A stretch of 64,000 nt of DNA from Acidisarcina polymorpha (GCF_003330725.1 NZ_CP030840.1:6070116-6134115); one strand, 5' to 3'. Shown: positions 43,033 to 52,561, numbered from the stretch's first letter. The notes: generated from the sequence alone by a model not told the origin. Numbers and translations: made by a program.

Positions 43033-44268
43033 TCAGGAGTGGCTCTTTAGCGTCCTTGAAGGCTCGATATCCGGCAAAAGTCCCGTCAGCAACCCGATTA
43101 CCGGTAAGTATGCGCAGACTTTATACACGTAGATGATGCTGGTCATATCGGCCAGCTTCCCGAGCACCGCCGCGCCAATACCGCCCATACCAAACGCCAA
43201 TCCGAAGAAGAGCCCGGAGATCAAGCCAACTCGGCCAGGCACCAACTCTTGCGCGTAGACAAGGATTGCTGAAAATGCCGAAGCGATCACGAAGCCAATG
43301 ATGACGCTCAAAACCCCGGTCCAGAAAAGGTTGGCGTAGGGCAGCATCAGGGTAAAAGGCAGGACACCAAGAATCGATCCCCAGATCACGTACTTACGAC
43401 CGAAACGGTCCCCAATCGGACCGCCGAAGAAGGTCCCGGCCGCAGCCGCTCCGAGGAAGGCGAAGAGGTGCAGTTGAGAGCTCTGCACCGAGACGTGGAA
43501 TCTCGAGAGCAAATAGAAGGTGTAATAGCTGCTCAGGCTGGAGAGATAGAAGTATTTCGAAAACACGAGCGCCATCAGCACCGTCATCGCAATCGCGATC
43601 TTCTGCTTGGACAGATTGGCATGAGTTGCGGGTCCGGCGTGGATGTTGGAAGGATGATTCTTCCTTCGTCCCTTGGCCCAGTTGCTGATCCATATCAGAA
43701 CGACGACACCGATTAAGGCGAAGACGCTGAACCAGGCCATGCCCTTTTGTCCCCGCGGCAGGACAATGAAGGCGGCGAGCAGCGGCCCGATCGCGCTGCC
43801 GCTGTTACCTCCAACCTGGAAGAAAGATTGGGCAAAGCCATGCTGGCCGCCCGATGCCATGCGGGCAACGCGCGAGGATTCAGGATGGAAAACTGCCGAG
43901 CCGACACCGACCAGCGCAGCGCCCACTAACAACCAGACGTAGGTTGGTGCGAAGGCGAGCAGCAAGAGACCGCCCAGCGTCACCGTCATCCCGATTGGTA
44001 GAAAGTAAGGCGCCGCTCGGCGGTCGGTATAAAGACCGACGAACGGCTGAAGCAACGAGGCGGTCACCTGATTTGTCAGAGCAATGAGCCCAATCTGCCC
44101 AAAGCTGAGATGAAAGGATCCCTTGAGAATCGGATAAACCGACGGCAGCAACGACTGGATCATGTCGTTGAGCATGTGGCAGAAGCTTACCGCCAGCAGC
44201 ACCTGAAAGAGAGACGCCTCCCGGCTGGGCCGCAGCTCGGCCGGTCTTTGTAATGTTGTGGCACTCAT
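43033..44268 (-). CDS. MFS transporter, fosmidomycin-resistance-like
   Basis: The 411-residue protein has twelve predicted membrane helices and the Fsr-type pattern: CHMLNDMIQSLLPSVYPILK in the first helix region, GQIGLIALTNQVTASLLQPFVGL and GSAVFHPESSRVARMASGGQHG. Fsr pumps export fosmidomycin and related compounds in E. coli; the true substrate here is unknown. ATG 44268 is preceded by GGAGGTG, a strong site. It converges with the glycogen synthase gene (22-base gap) and is divergent from the 184-residue membrane-protein gene. Confidence 0.85.
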   Translation of the reverse strand: MSATTLQRPAELRPSREASLFQVLLAVSFCHMLNDMIQSLLPSVYPILKGSFHLSFGQIGLIALTNQVTASLLQPFVGLYTDRRAAPYFLPIGMTVTLGGLLLLAFAPTYVWLLVGAALVGVGSAVFHPESSRVARMASGGQHGFAQSFFQVGGNSGSAIGPLLAAFIVLPRGQKGMAWFSVFALIGVVVLIWISNWAKGRRKNHPSNIHAGPATHANLSKQKIAIAMTVLMALVFSKYFYLSSLSSYYTFYLLSRFHVSVQSSQLHLFAFLGAAAAGTFFGGPIGDRFGRKYVIWGSILGVLPFTLMLPYANLFWTGVLSVIIGFVIASAFSAILVYAQELVPGRVGLISGLFFGLAFGMGGIGAAVLGKLADMTSIIYVYKVCAYLPVIGLLTGLLPDIEPSRTLKSHS

Positions 44269-44355
44269 GACACCTCCATTGTAGACGGGCTCAGCGCATG
44301 ACCGCGACGGTAACAGTCTCATGGGACGAGGAGTAACCCGTGATAATGCTTACCT

Positions 44356-44910
44356 ATGCATATCGCTGGATCCTGGATTTTACTGATCTTCGTAACTCTG
44401 ACGACCGCACTGATCCTCTTGGTGCTGCACCTGACAAAACTTGGATGGTTGATCCATCAACAAATTCCCGATCGCCCGCAAAGGCGGCTGTTCCTGGCGT
44501 CGGTCAGTTTCTTCATCACCTTCCTGGCAGTGCGGCTGCTCGTGGCGTCGATCACTCACCACGTTGGACCCTTTGGATACGTCGAGATGGGTGGCAGGCA
44601 TATTCATCACCTGGTATGGGGGATTCTTTTGCTGCTTATCTGTGGTTATGCCGAGATTGCGGACGTAGGGACTGGCGACGGCTCGCTTTCCATTCTGATG
44701 AGCCGTCTGCTGGCGCTCTGCTATGGGGTGGGGGCGGCGCTCACCCTGGATGAGTTCGCGCTTTGGCTGAATCTGGACGCGGCGGCGTATTGGTCTCGCC
44801 AGGGCCGGGAAAGCATCGACGCAGTGGTCTTCTTCGGCGCGGCGCTAGCGATCGGTACATGGGGTTCTCCGTTGTTTCGCCGAGGATACCGGGGCTCAGC
44901 CATCACTTAA
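44356..44910 (+). CDS. Integral membrane protein of unknown function
   Basis: The 184-residue protein has about five hydrophobic segments: residues 5-27, 45-66, 84-102, 108-130 and 150-168. A conserved-looking RHIHHLVWGILLLLICGY stretch puts a His cluster at a membrane edge. A TLDEFALWLNL motif follows. Similar small membrane proteins occur in many bacteria without known function. Start ATG 44356 lacks a strong ribosome site but is the first in-frame ATG. It converges with yvcK after 17 bases. Confidence 0.7.
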   Translation: MHIAGSWILLIFVTLTTALILLVLHLTKLGWLIHQQIPDRPQRRLFLASVSFFITFLAVRLLVASITHHVGPFGYVEMGGRHIHHLVWGILLLLICGYAEIADVGTGDGSLSILMSRLLALCYGVGAALTLDEFALWLNLDAAAYWSRQGRESIDAVVFFGAALAIGTWGSPLFRRGYRGSAIT

Positions 44911-44927
44911 TGCGGAGCGATGTCGAC

Positions 44928-46052
44928 TCAAACGGTGGAGCTAAGCTTCGCCATCTGCCCGATGCGCAGGACGGTCTCAGCAACCCGATCAGCCGCGTGG
45001 CGGAGGACTCCGCCTTCGGCCGCAAAATCTCCGGTGATGCAGCGGATCCCCATAGCCTCGATCCGCTCCACATCTGGATCGATGGCAATCGCCCCTTCGC
45101 TCGCATAGCGCTGCCGCAACTCTGCCGAGACCGGCGCCGTGTTGACGATCGCGTAATCGAAGATCGGTTTTTGACCGTGTCCGCCGCCAGCGTGTTCGAG
45201 GATTCTCTCAATATGTTGCGAGGCTGTGAGATTCAAACTTTCATTCGCCTGGGTCATCAGATTGCAGATATAGATCCGGACAGCATGTGCTTCGGCGAGT
45301 GCCTCGGGAATTCCGTCAACCAGCAGGTTGGTGATGAGGCTGGTATAGAGCGAACCCGGACCAACGGTAATGACATCCGCGCGAGAAATCGCTTCAAGCG
45401 TCTCGGGCATCGGATCGACCCGCTCCGGCTCAATCATCAATTGAACAATCCGGCGCTTGCTCGCGGTGATGTTTGATTCCCCGCGGACGATGGAGTCATC
45501 GTCCATTCGAGCCACCAGCGTCACATCGGTCGTGGTCGCCGGGTAGATATGTCCGCGCGTCGCCAGCACCTGCGACGAGAGCTTGATCGCCTGAGCAAAG
45601 TCCCCGGTCATCTCGGTCAGAGCGGCGACAAAGAGGTTGCCGAAGCTATGCCCTTGCAAGCCCTCGCCCGCCTGGAAGCGGTGACGGAAGAGGCGGGATA
45701 TCAATCCCTCATCCTCCGACAAAGCGACCATACAGTTACGCAGGTCTCCTGGAGGCAGGATGTTGAAGTCCTTCCGCAGACGCCCGCTTGAGCCCCCGTC
45801 GTCGGTAACTGTCACGATGGCAGCAAGGTCGCTGATCAGGCACGGATCGCAATCAGTAGCGTTTTCCGAAGCCGCTCCAGGCGATGCGACGAAGTGGCGC
45901 AGACCCCGCAGTAAGGTCGAAAGACCAGTGCCGCCACCGATCGCCACCACGCGCAGAGGAGATACCGGCGTGTTGTCTGTCCGGATCGGTGGCAGTTCGC
46001 TCGGCAATGGCGACGCTAATGTTGAGGAGGTTATCGCCGCAGGAGACTTCAC
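44928..46052 (-). CDS. yvcK: YvcK/CofD-family gluconeogenesis factor
   Basis: The 374-residue protein is a YvcK-like UDP-GlcNAc-binding regulator. It has VVAIGGGTGLSTLLRGLR near residue 35, VTVTDDGGSSGRLRKDF, PPGDLRNCMVALS and HSFGNLFVAALT, all hallmarks of the family. In Bacillus it is needed for gluconeogenic growth and proper cell-wall assembly. Its start is GTG 46052 and overlaps the stop of the upstream TPR gene as GTGA, so the two are translationally coupled. The N-terminal 30 residues are Ser/Pro/Thr-rich and may be flexible. Confidence 0.9.
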   Translation of the reverse strand: MKSPAAITSSTLASPLPSELPPIRTDNTPVSPLRVVAIGGGTGLSTLLRGLRHFVASPGAASENATDCDPCLISDLAAIVTVTDDGGSSGRLRKDFNILPPGDLRNCMVALSEDEGLISRLFRHRFQAGEGLQGHSFGNLFVAALTEMTGDFAQAIKLSSQVLATRGHIYPATTTDVTLVARMDDDSIVRGESNITASKRRIVQLMIEPERVDPMPETLEAISRADVITVGPGSLYTSLITNLLVDGIPEALAEAHAVRIYICNLMTQANESLNLTASQHIERILEHAGGGHGQKPIFDYAIVNTAPVSAELRQRYASEGAIAIDPDVERIEAMGIRCITGDFAAEGGVLRHAADRVAETVLRIGQMAKLSSTV

Positions 46053-46609
46053 ACCATCTCGGGATACAGGAGTTCGGTGAAACGTGGGTCGTCGATCATG
46101 TCATGGAAATCGGAATCGGTGCGCGCTTGAATACGGTTGCGAGGGCTCAACTCGATTGCCTTGGCAAGATGCTCCAGGCATTCCTCCGTCTGTCCCGTCA
46201 TGCTCTCGAGCGCCGCCAAACCGTAATGGGCATAATCCGCCGAAGGATTGTTGCGCAGGATGGCTTCAAAATGGTCCCGCGCCTCGTCGTAATCGCCGGT
46301 GTTGAGCAGTGAAATGGCGTAGTCGTAGCGTTCCTCGGAGCTGGAAAAACTGCGCGGCGTCTGCTGCAGCTTTCCTTGGCAAACAGATAGATAGACGCGG
46401 CAGCGCTCCAATACCTCGGCCGGGCCAGTGGCGATCAGTTTTTCAAATACCACACGCGCCTTATCGAACTTCCCTTCCTGCATGAGCTGAAAGCCTGTCT
46501 GGTACGCCTGCAACGATTGCTGGTGGGCCTGGTTTGCCACAATCCTTACCTTTCCCTCCAGTAAACGGGGAGTTCGACGAGCGCCGGTATCTGGAGATGC
46601 GTCCTGCAT
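46049..46609 (-). CDS. TPR protein coupled to yvcK
   Basis: The 186-residue protein has three to four TPR motifs: AYQTGFQLMQEGKFDKARVV, DYAISLLNTGDYDEARDHF and HYGLAALESMTGQTEECLEHL. It ends with a DDPRFTELLY motif often seen in bacterial TPR proteins. The start is uncertain. ATG 46609 gives the TPR region only. ATG 46654 or TTG 46717 would add a C-x2-C-x7-C-x2-C set (CLSC and CTRC) that could be a zinc ribbon. But the TTG lies inside the palindrome at 46684-46721. The stop overlaps yvcK by four bases. Confidence 0.7.
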   Translation of the reverse strand: MQDASPDTGARRTPRLLEGKVRIVANQAHQQSLQAYQTGFQLMQEGKFDKARVVFEKLIATGPAEVLERCRVYLSVCQGKLQQTPRSFSSSEERYDYAISLLNTGDYDEARDHFEAILRNNPSADYAHYGLAALESMTGQTEECLEHLAKAIELSPRNRIQARTDSDFHDMIDDPRFTELLYPEMV

Positions 46610-46683
46610 AGTTCTTAGGTCTGCGCCGAATTCCAGGCAACGTGTGCAAGCCATTTCGCCTGGCGCCGCACACGAGAGGCAGC

Positions 46684-46721
46684 GAAGAAGTAGCTTCGCG
46701 ACGGCGGGAAGCGACAAGTTC
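46684..46721. repeat. Imperfect REP-like palindrome
   Basis: This 38-base imperfect palindrome (13 of 19 pairs match) has a GCTTC/GAAGC core around a CGACGGCG centre. Its symmetry is strong enough that both strands translate to the same peptide, VASRRREATSS. It lies between the DUF4254 and TPR genes. Confidence 0.6.
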
Positions 46722-46816
46722 CTTTGAGAACGTTGTTATACCCAGATCCCAGGATGGAGTCAACCTTCACTGTATCAAGCCCCGCCATGTGCCGTCGGCA
46801 GAGGCCTCGCCAAACC

Positions 46817-47416
46817 TCATCCGTGCTGGAGATAAAGCGCCGGGTTTAGTGTCGGATCGTTATACATCTTCAATTGACGGTACTGTTTGAAGCAGCGATC
46901 TCCGGCAAGCACCTGCTGCCATAAACGGTCGAGGCCTTTGACCAGATCATCACACTGTTCGGTCAGAATGTGGTGGCGCTCACGGTTCCGTTCTGCGTGA
47001 CCGGGAGGCGCGTCGACCCGGTAAACCTCCTCGGCGGTATGGAAAAGCTTCAACGACAGGATCGAGAGCCGATCGATGATCAGTCCGGGAGTCTCGGTAT
47101 GCAGCTCGGCGTTTCTGTTCGGCAAGTCGTGACGTTCGAGATAGTCGAGCAGGATGGTGTCACAAAGCTCGGCAAAATCGTTGCGTCGCTGGTTCTCGAA
47201 GTCGATGATTCGCTTGGCCCGCGCCACCTGGTGGTCGCTGGCCTCGAGAAGACGAGTCTCGTCCTCAGCGTGCCAGACGTTGAAGTTGGCGAGGTGATTG
47301 GCAAATACCGTCTGGAGAAAGTCAGTGCCGGATTCGTTCACCGTATGCGGCAGTTCGGCGTGCCACTCCCCGGTCCAGCGATCATGAAGGATGGCGATTT
47401 CAGTAGCGGATAGCAT
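46817..47416 (-). CDS. DUF4254-family protein
   Basis: The 199-residue protein belongs to the DUF4254 family: FENQRRNDFAELCDTILLDYL and the IIDRLSILSLKLFHT helix are its characteristic segments. It is mostly alpha-helical, soluble and of unknown function; homologues often lie beside lipopolysaccharide or glycosyltransferase genes. The final LNPALYLQHG is also family-typical. It is the first gene of a probable minus-strand operon with the TPR gene and yvcK, separated from them by 207 bases that contain the palindrome. The ATG at 47416 is divergent from the ATP-grasp gene. Confidence 0.8.
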   Translation of the reverse strand: MLSATEIAILHDRWTGEWHAELPHTVNESGTDFLQTVFANHLANFNVWHAEDETRLLEASDHQVARAKRIIDFENQRRNDFAELCDTILLDYLERHDLPNRNAELHTETPGLIIDRLSILSLKLFHTAEEVYRVDAPPGHAERNRERHHILTEQCDDLVKGLDRLWQQVLAGDRCFKQYRQLKMYNDPTLNPALYLQHG

Positions 47417-47532
47417 AGGTCATCATTTCAGAGAAGATGATAGGGACGGCATATATGGACCCTTCGCCTTATGGTAGAACTATCGAGTAACATACGTCGA
47501 GTCTTTCCCCCACGCGATGAAAGAACGGCGGA

Positions 47533-48813
47533 ATGAGCAGTGAGGTGACGAAACTGATGGCGGTCGAGAACACAGCCAGAATGGCTAGCGACGGCACTTC
47601 TGGCGAAGAGGTCATTCTCTGCATCACCTCCTATGAGAAGGGGCAGGCATTCCTGCGGCAGGTGGCCGCCATGGGCTGCCGGGTCATACTGCTGACGATC
47701 GACAAGCTCCACAATGCCGATTGGCCTTTTGACATTCTCGACGAAGTTCACACCATGCCTGAAGGCCTGACCCGGGATCAAATCACAAATACCGTCACCT
47801 ACCTGGCGCGTAGCCGCAAGTTCGAGCGCATCGTCGCCCTGGACGAGTTCGACATGCATACCGTCGCTCATCTTCGCGAACATATGCGGATCCCGGGAAT
47901 GGGGCTTACCACGACCGCCTACTTTCGAGACAAGCTCGCGATGCGTTTCGAAGCTAAGCGAGCTGGCATTCCCGTACCCGAGTTTACCCCTATCCTGAAC
48001 TACGACGACTTGCGCGAATACATGGCTAGCGTCCCTGCGCCCTGGGTGCTCAAACCAAGGGCAGAGGCCTCGGCTATCGGCATCCGCAAGCTGCACGAGG
48101 CCGAACAAGTATGGCGGACTCTCGATGAACTGGGTGACGCGCAGAGTAATTACCTTCTGGAACGCTTTGTTCCTGGAGACATCTTTCACGTGGACGCGAT
48201 TACCAGCGAGCGGCGGGTAGTTTTCTCCGAGGTGAACCGCTACGGCAAGCCGCCCATGCAGGTTATGCATGAGGGTGGGGTATTCACCACTCGATCGGTC
48301 GAGCGTGATTCGGAAGATGCCAAGGCGTTGATCGCGATCAATCAAAAACTGGTGCCCGCACTCGGCATGGTCCGGGGTGTCAGCCATGCCGAATACATCA
48401 AAGCCCACCAGACAGATGAAAAAGGCGACGCCCGCTATTATTTTCTAGAGGTCGCGGCCCGGGTCGGTGGCGCCTTCATCGCCGAACTGGTCGAGCACTC
48501 GACCGGCCTGAATCTCTGGGCGGAGTGGGCGCGGATCGAAATCTCGTCGCTACGAGGCATTCCATATACCTTGCCGGAGCGAAAGTTTTCCTATGCCGGC
48601 AGCGTCCTCTGTCTCGCTCGTACTGACGAGCCGGACACCTCCTCCTTTAACGCGCCGGAGATTGTCTATCGCATGAAGAAGAAGCATCATGCCGGGTTAC
48701 TGGTAGAGTCTCCCGATCCGAATCGTGTCGCCGCATTGCTCGAGGAATACAGCCGCCGATTCGCCGAGATGTTCCTTGCGACTGCGCCGGTCCCGATGAA
48801 GCCTACGAATTAG
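47533..48813 (+). CDS. ATP-grasp enzyme of unknown substrate
   Basis: The 426-residue protein has the ATP-grasp order. A pre-ATP-grasp Rossmann-like domain (VILCITSYEKGQAFLRQVAAM) comes first, then the lid and central domain with WVLKPRAEASAIGIRKL, LLERFVPGDIFHVDAI, and the metal-binding YYFLEVAARVGGAFI. ATP-grasp enzymes join a carboxylate to an amine or thiol via an acyl phosphate; the substrates cannot be read here. The C-terminal domain (residues 320-415) has LPERKFSYAGSVL, seen in related carboxylate-amine ligases. It is divergent from DUF4254. ATG 47533 is first in frame, with 47557 as an alternative. Confidence 0.8.
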   Translation: MSSEVTKLMAVENTARMASDGTSGEEVILCITSYEKGQAFLRQVAAMGCRVILLTIDKLHNADWPFDILDEVHTMPEGLTRDQITNTVTYLARSRKFERIVALDEFDMHTVAHLREHMRIPGMGLTTTAYFRDKLAMRFEAKRAGIPVPEFTPILNYDDLREYMASVPAPWVLKPRAEASAIGIRKLHEAEQVWRTLDELGDAQSNYLLERFVPGDIFHVDAITSERRVVFSEVNRYGKPPMQVMHEGGVFTTRSVERDSEDAKALIAINQKLVPALGMVRGVSHAEYIKAHQTDEKGDARYYFLEVAARVGGAFIAELVEHSTGLNLWAEWARIEISSLRGIPYTLPERKFSYAGSVLCLARTDEPDTSSFNAPEIVYRMKKKHHAGLLVESPDPNRVAALLEEYSRRFAEMFLATAPVPMKPTN

Positions 48814-49013
48814 GCTCCGCAAAGAGGGGTCTCCCGTAGCGCTTCTGAGATATCAGTTTCGATGGCTTCGCGAACTCCTGCATTGAACATCGACCGCCCT
48901 GATGGCGCCCGACCAACCCCTCCCCTAGAGAATTTCCCGCATAGGAGCAGAGCAACGAAATAAGCTCGGCTGGCCTTCTCCTCAAGAAAGGCTAACGTGT
49001 CTCAGCGGGAAGG

Positions 49014-49043
49014 TTCACATCGATGCGAGAAATGCTCTAGCAT
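49014..49043 (+). promoter_or_regulatory. Candidate promoter of galT
   Basis: TTCACA (49014-49019, five of six to -35) and TAGCAT (49038-49043, four of six to -10) are separated by 18 bases. Transcription would begin near 49050, leaving a short leader containing AAGGAG before the galT ATG. Confidence 0.4.
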
Positions 49044-49065
49044 TCTCAGAGCACAAGGAGACCGC

Positions 49066-50160
49066 ATGTCCGAACTCAGTTTTCAGTCCCCGCATCGCCG
49101 CTACAATCCGCTCCGCAAGCAATGGGTGTTGGTGTCGCCGCACCGCACGCAGCGGCCGTGGCAGGGCGAGGTCAATGCCGCCTCTGGATTCTCCGATCTC
49201 CACTATGATCCGACTTGCTATCTGTGTCCGGGCAACGAACGCGCTGGCGGCGCGAAGACGCCGGTCTACGAACATGTCTATGTCTTTGACAACGACTATG
49301 CGGCGCTGCTGCCCGACTCCCCGGCGCCTGACACCGCGGGCTGGCCCGAGCTTCTCAAGGCTGAGCGCGAACGTGGTCTCTGCCGCGTTCTCTGCTTTCA
49401 TCCCGACCATAGCCTTACGCTTGCCCGAATGGAGGTCGCCGATATCCGCCGCGTCGTCGATGCCTGGGTAACGCAGTATGGATATCTGGGCCGTATGCAC
49501 GAGATCAACTACGTGCAGATCTTCGAGAATCGAGGCGCGATGATGGGCGCCAGCAACCCCCATCCCCACGGACAGATCTGGGCAACTGAACATATTCCCG
49601 ATGAACCGGCTGCTGAGACCGCAGCTCTGGCCGAATACCACCAGCAGCACGGCAGCTGCCTGCTCTGTGACTATCTCAAAGTCGAGCAGGAAGCCGGAAC
49701 TCGCCCCAACGGGCGCATCGTCTGCGAGAACGAAGGCTTTCTCGCGGTCGTCCCCTGGTGGGCCGTCTGGCCGTTTGAGACCCTGGTGATCGCGAAGTCG
49801 CACTTGCGCTCCCTGCATGACTTCAGCGAAGAGCAGTGCTCCGAATTAGCCGATATCCTCAAGCAGTTAACGACTCGCTACGACAACCTCTTCCAGACGA
49901 GCTTCCCCTACACCATGGGCTTTCACCAGAGGCCCACCGATGGCCATCCCCACGACGAATGGCATTTCCACGCCCACTTTTATCCGCCGCTATTAAGATC
50001 TGCAACAGTGAGGAAGTTCATGGTCGGCTTCGAGATGCTAGGAATGCCACAACGGGACATCACTCCAGAAAGTGCAGCGGAACGGTTAAGGGCCGTACCA
50101 GCGGAGCATTTCACCTTAAAGGCGGCAACGAGCACAAGCTCAGCGGCTGACCATTCTTGA
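49066..50160 (+). CDS. galT: Galactose-1-phosphate uridylyltransferase
   Basis: The 364-residue protein is a HIT-superfamily class I GalT, exchanging UMP between UDP-glucose and galactose-1-phosphate in the Leloir pathway. The active site is SNPHPHGQIW, with His166-Pro-His168, the second His being the uridylylated nucleophile. The zinc-site cysteines Cys51 and Cys54 lie in CYLCPGN, and WHFHAHFYPP completes the second half. ATG 49066 has AAGGAG seven bases upstream; the frame opening at 48997 lacks coding character. No galK or galE is in the window, so its operon context is missing. Confidence 0.93.
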   Translation: MSELSFQSPHRRYNPLRKQWVLVSPHRTQRPWQGEVNAASGFSDLHYDPTCYLCPGNERAGGAKTPVYEHVYVFDNDYAALLPDSPAPDTAGWPELLKAERERGLCRVLCFHPDHSLTLARMEVADIRRVVDAWVTQYGYLGRMHEINYVQIFENRGAMMGASNPHPHGQIWATEHIPDEPAAETAALAEYHQQHGSCLLCDYLKVEQEAGTRPNGRIVCENEGFLAVVPWWAVWPFETLVIAKSHLRSLHDFSEEQCSELADILKQLTTRYDNLFQTSFPYTMGFHQRPTDGHPHDEWHFHAHFYPPLLRSATVRKFMVGFEMLGMPQRDITPESAAERLRAVPAEHFTLKAATSTSSAADHS

Positions 50161-50176
50161 ATCATCACCACGACGG

Positions 50177-50203
50177 AAAAGGAAAGCGGATAGCTCGCTT
50201 TCC
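50177..50203 (-). terminator. Intrinsic terminator, minus-strand orientation
   Basis: GGAAAGCG (50181-50188) pairs perfectly with CGCTTTCC (50196-50203) over a 7-base loop. On the minus strand the stem is followed by TTTTCC (50180-50175 side), so it fits transcript end for the glycosyltransferase operon. The position is about 210 bases past that gene's stop, and it also lies just after galT, so it may serve both. Confidence 0.5.
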
Positions 50204-50416
50204 GATTGCTCCGAAAAGTCGTCACGCGAGCGTCCGGCCTTCGGGTGGATTAGGAATTTTCGCGTATTTGGATGAAATCCGTCAGGGTAAGCGCGCAGGA
50301 TTCTCCTGGAATTCTGCCGCAGGTGATCAGACGAGCGTAAGCCAAGCAGAGCCCTTCGCTGCGACCAACATTCATCCCACTCCGGCGAAGATCCTCGCTC
50401 GAATATGAGCCAGGCG

Positions 50417-51403
50417 TTATTCCTCGCGCAGCATGCTCGGCTCTTCAGGGGCGCGCAGCCGAACCAGACGGTCGATTGCGTAAGGAGCACGATGGGAGGC
50501 CGTATGATAATGGCGCACTTGCAACTCACCCAGCAGCCCGATCGCCAGCAGCTGTATGCCCGCCAGGATCAGAATGCCGGCAACCACGAATAACGGTCCA
50601 TGCTGATCCATCACGTTCTGGTGGGTGAAGAGCTTCAGGCAAGCCAAAAAGAACGAGACCATTCCACCCAGCAAAATACCAAGAGCGCCGAGGGAACCGA
50701 AAAAGTGGAGTGGACGGCTCATGTACTTCAGCAGGAACCGAATCGTCAGCAGGTCGAAAAACACTCGGAACGTCCGCGAGATTCCATAATGGGACTGTCC
50801 GCGTTCACGGTGAACGTTCTTGATCGGAATCTCGCAGATGCTTGCGCCGTACCAGGATGCCAGCGCGGGGATGAATCGGTGCATTTCGCCGTAGAGCGGA
50901 ATATTATGAATAACTTCGCGCCGGTAGGCCTTGAAGGTGGTGCCGAAGTCATGAATGTCGACTCCGGAGAGCTTGGCCATCAGCCAGTTTGCACAGCGCG
51001 ATGGGAATTTGCGCATGATGGCATTGTCCACTCGCTCTTTGCGCCAGCCGCTAACAACGTCATAACCCTCTTCCAGCTTTTCGAGGAATGCAGGTATCTC
51101 CGCCGGGTCATGTTGCAGATCACCATCCATCGCCAGGATGTATTCGCCCTGCGCATGATCGAACCCTGCTGCCAGCGCCGAAGTCTGGCCAAAGTTGCGC
51201 CGAAGCTTGACCACCAGAACCCGGCTGTCGACCGCGGCAATCTCTTCCAGCAGCTTGTAGCTGCGGTCGGTCGACCCGTCGTCGACCAGCACCAGTTCAA
51301 AGCTCTCGCCCACTTGTTCCATAACCGCCTTGAGCCGGTCATAGAGCGCGGTTACATTTTCTTCTTCGTTATGGAAAGGGACGACAACGGAATATCTCGG
51401 CAT
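50417..51403 (-). CDS. Polyprenyl-phosphate glycosyltransferase (GT2, DPM1/ArnC-like)
   Basis: The 328-residue protein has a GT-A domain with SVVVPFHNEEENV, LVDDGSTDRSYKLLEEI and MDGDLQHDPAEIP, then DFGTTFKAYRREV and HRERGQSHYG. Two transmembrane helices follow (SLGALGILLGGMVSFFLACL and LFVVAGILILAGIQLLAIGLLGEL). Such enzymes load a sugar onto undecaprenyl phosphate for wall, LPS or lipid-A modification. The start at ATG 51403 is preferred; the frame reaches 51457 with GTG but would begin only three bases after the threonine-aldolase stop. It appears last in the HemW-aldolase-glycosyltransferase unit. Confidence 0.88.
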   Translation of the reverse strand: MPRYSVVVPFHNEEENVTALYDRLKAVMEQVGESFELVLVDDGSTDRSYKLLEEIAAVDSRVLVVKLRRNFGQTSALAAGFDHAQGEYILAMDGDLQHDPAEIPAFLEKLEEGYDVVSGWRKERVDNAIMRKFPSRCANWLMAKLSGVDIHDFGTTFKAYRREVIHNIPLYGEMHRFIPALASWYGASICEIPIKNVHRERGQSHYGISRTFRVFFDLLTIRFLLKYMSRPLHFFGSLGALGILLGGMVSFFLACLKLFTHQNVMDQHGPLFVVAGILILAGIQLLAIGLLGELQVRHYHTASHRAPYAIDRLVRLRAPEEPSMLREE

Positions 51404-51459
51404 AGCTTTATTAGTATAGACCGGTTTCCTGTGGTCGTCAGGTAAAATAGCCGGCACGA

Positions 51460-52542
51460 TCAGCCTTTCTGGATCTCCTCAACCAGAATCGCCAAAGCCC
51501 GCTCGCAGGCTTCGCGGTCCACGTCGTGATGAGTCACCAATCGAATTCCAGGAGGATTGACCGCGCTTGCCAGCACACCCCTGCGCTTCAGTCTGGTGAC
51601 CAGACCGTCGTAGTCCTCGCCGTCTCGCAGAGTGAAAATCACCAGGTTGGTTTGCACCGCACCCAAATCGATCTCCACCTGAGGAATCTTCGCCAGCCCT
51701 TCCGCCAGCAACCGTGCATTGGCGTGGTCTTCGCCGAGCCGCAATGTCATTTCATCGAGCGCGATGAGTCCCGCTGCTGCCAGCACCCCGGCCTGTCGCA
51801 ATCCGCCCCCGAGTGATTTCCGGAAAATCCTCGCGCGGTCAATCAACTCCCGGCTCCCCGCCAGCATCGATCCAACCGGCGCGCATAGCCCTTTGGAGAG
51901 GCAAAACATCACCGTATCGAAGCCCCGAGTCAGTGCCGCCACAGGTATGCCGAGATAGGTGGCGGCATGAAAGACCCGCGCTCCATCCAGGTGGACTGGC
52001 AGGCCGGCAGCCTTTGCTCCCGCCCAAATCTCCTCCAAAGTATCCAGAGGGGTGACGGTTCCACCACCGCGATTGTGGGTGTTTTCAAGAGAAATCAACC
52101 CGGTCGTCGTTCGGTAGTAGATCTTCGGCAGAATCGCGGTCCGGATAGCGTCCCAGGTAAGGATGCCTCGTTCCGCGGGCAACGTTCTCAGCTGGCAGCC
52201 GGAAAATGCCGCGACCATCGCCAACTCCCAGTCCACGATGTGCGCGCGGGACTCGCAAATAACTTCCTGTCCATGCTGAGTATGCAGCCGGATGGCAATC
52301 TGATTTCCCATGGTACCGGTCGGCACAAAGATGGCAGCCTCGCGCTGAAAGACCTCTGCCGCCCGCTCTTCCAGCCGGTTCACCGTGGGGTCTTCTCCAT
52401 ACACATCATCGCCAACTTCAGCCGCCGCCATTGCTGCCCGCATAGCAGGCGTTGGCTTAGTCACGGTATCGCTGCGAAGATCGATGACTCCCACATTGGG
52501 CCACGATATGACTTCATCTACTACTAGAGGTTGTGTTGCCAT
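51460..52542 (-). CDS. ltaE: L-threonine/L-allo-threonine aldolase
   Basis: The 360-residue PLP enzyme splits (allo-)threonine to glycine and acetaldehyde. Conserved features are [15 protein letters not shown] near the N-terminus, [43 protein letters not shown] and the PLP-lysine loop [13 protein letters not shown]. The length is normal for the family. ATG 52542 is preceded by GAGGAG in mRNA sense. The HemW stop lies 19 bases upstream, so the two are co-transcribed. Confidence 0.92.
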   Translation of the reverse strand: MATQPLVVDEVISWPNVGVIDLRSDTVTKPTPAMRAAMAAAEVGDDVYGEDPTVNRLEERAAEVFQREAAIFVPTGTMGNQIAIRLHTQHGQEVICESRAHIVDWELAMVAAFSGCQLRTLPAERGILTWDAIRTAILPKIYYRTTTGLISLENTHNRGGGTVTPLDTLEEIWAGAKAAGLPVHLDGARVFHAATYLGIPVAALTRGFDTVMFCLSKGLCAPVGSMLAGSRELIDRARIFRKSLGGGLRQAGVLAAAGLIALDEMTLRLGEDHANARLLAEGLAKIPQVEIDLGAVQTNLVIFTLRDGEDYDGLVTRLKRRGVLASAVNPPGIRLVTHHDVDREACERALAILVEEIQKG

Positions 52543-52561
52543 CAGAATCTCCTCAAAAGGG

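Noticed and set aside
46461-46890. Two overlapping frames on opposite strands sharing VASRRREATSS
   Set aside because: The shared peptide is a consequence of the palindrome at 46684-46721, not evidence of two homologous genes.
47428-48408. Minus-strand 326-residue frame
   Set aside because: Antisense to the ATP-grasp gene, which has clear domain motifs on the plus strand.
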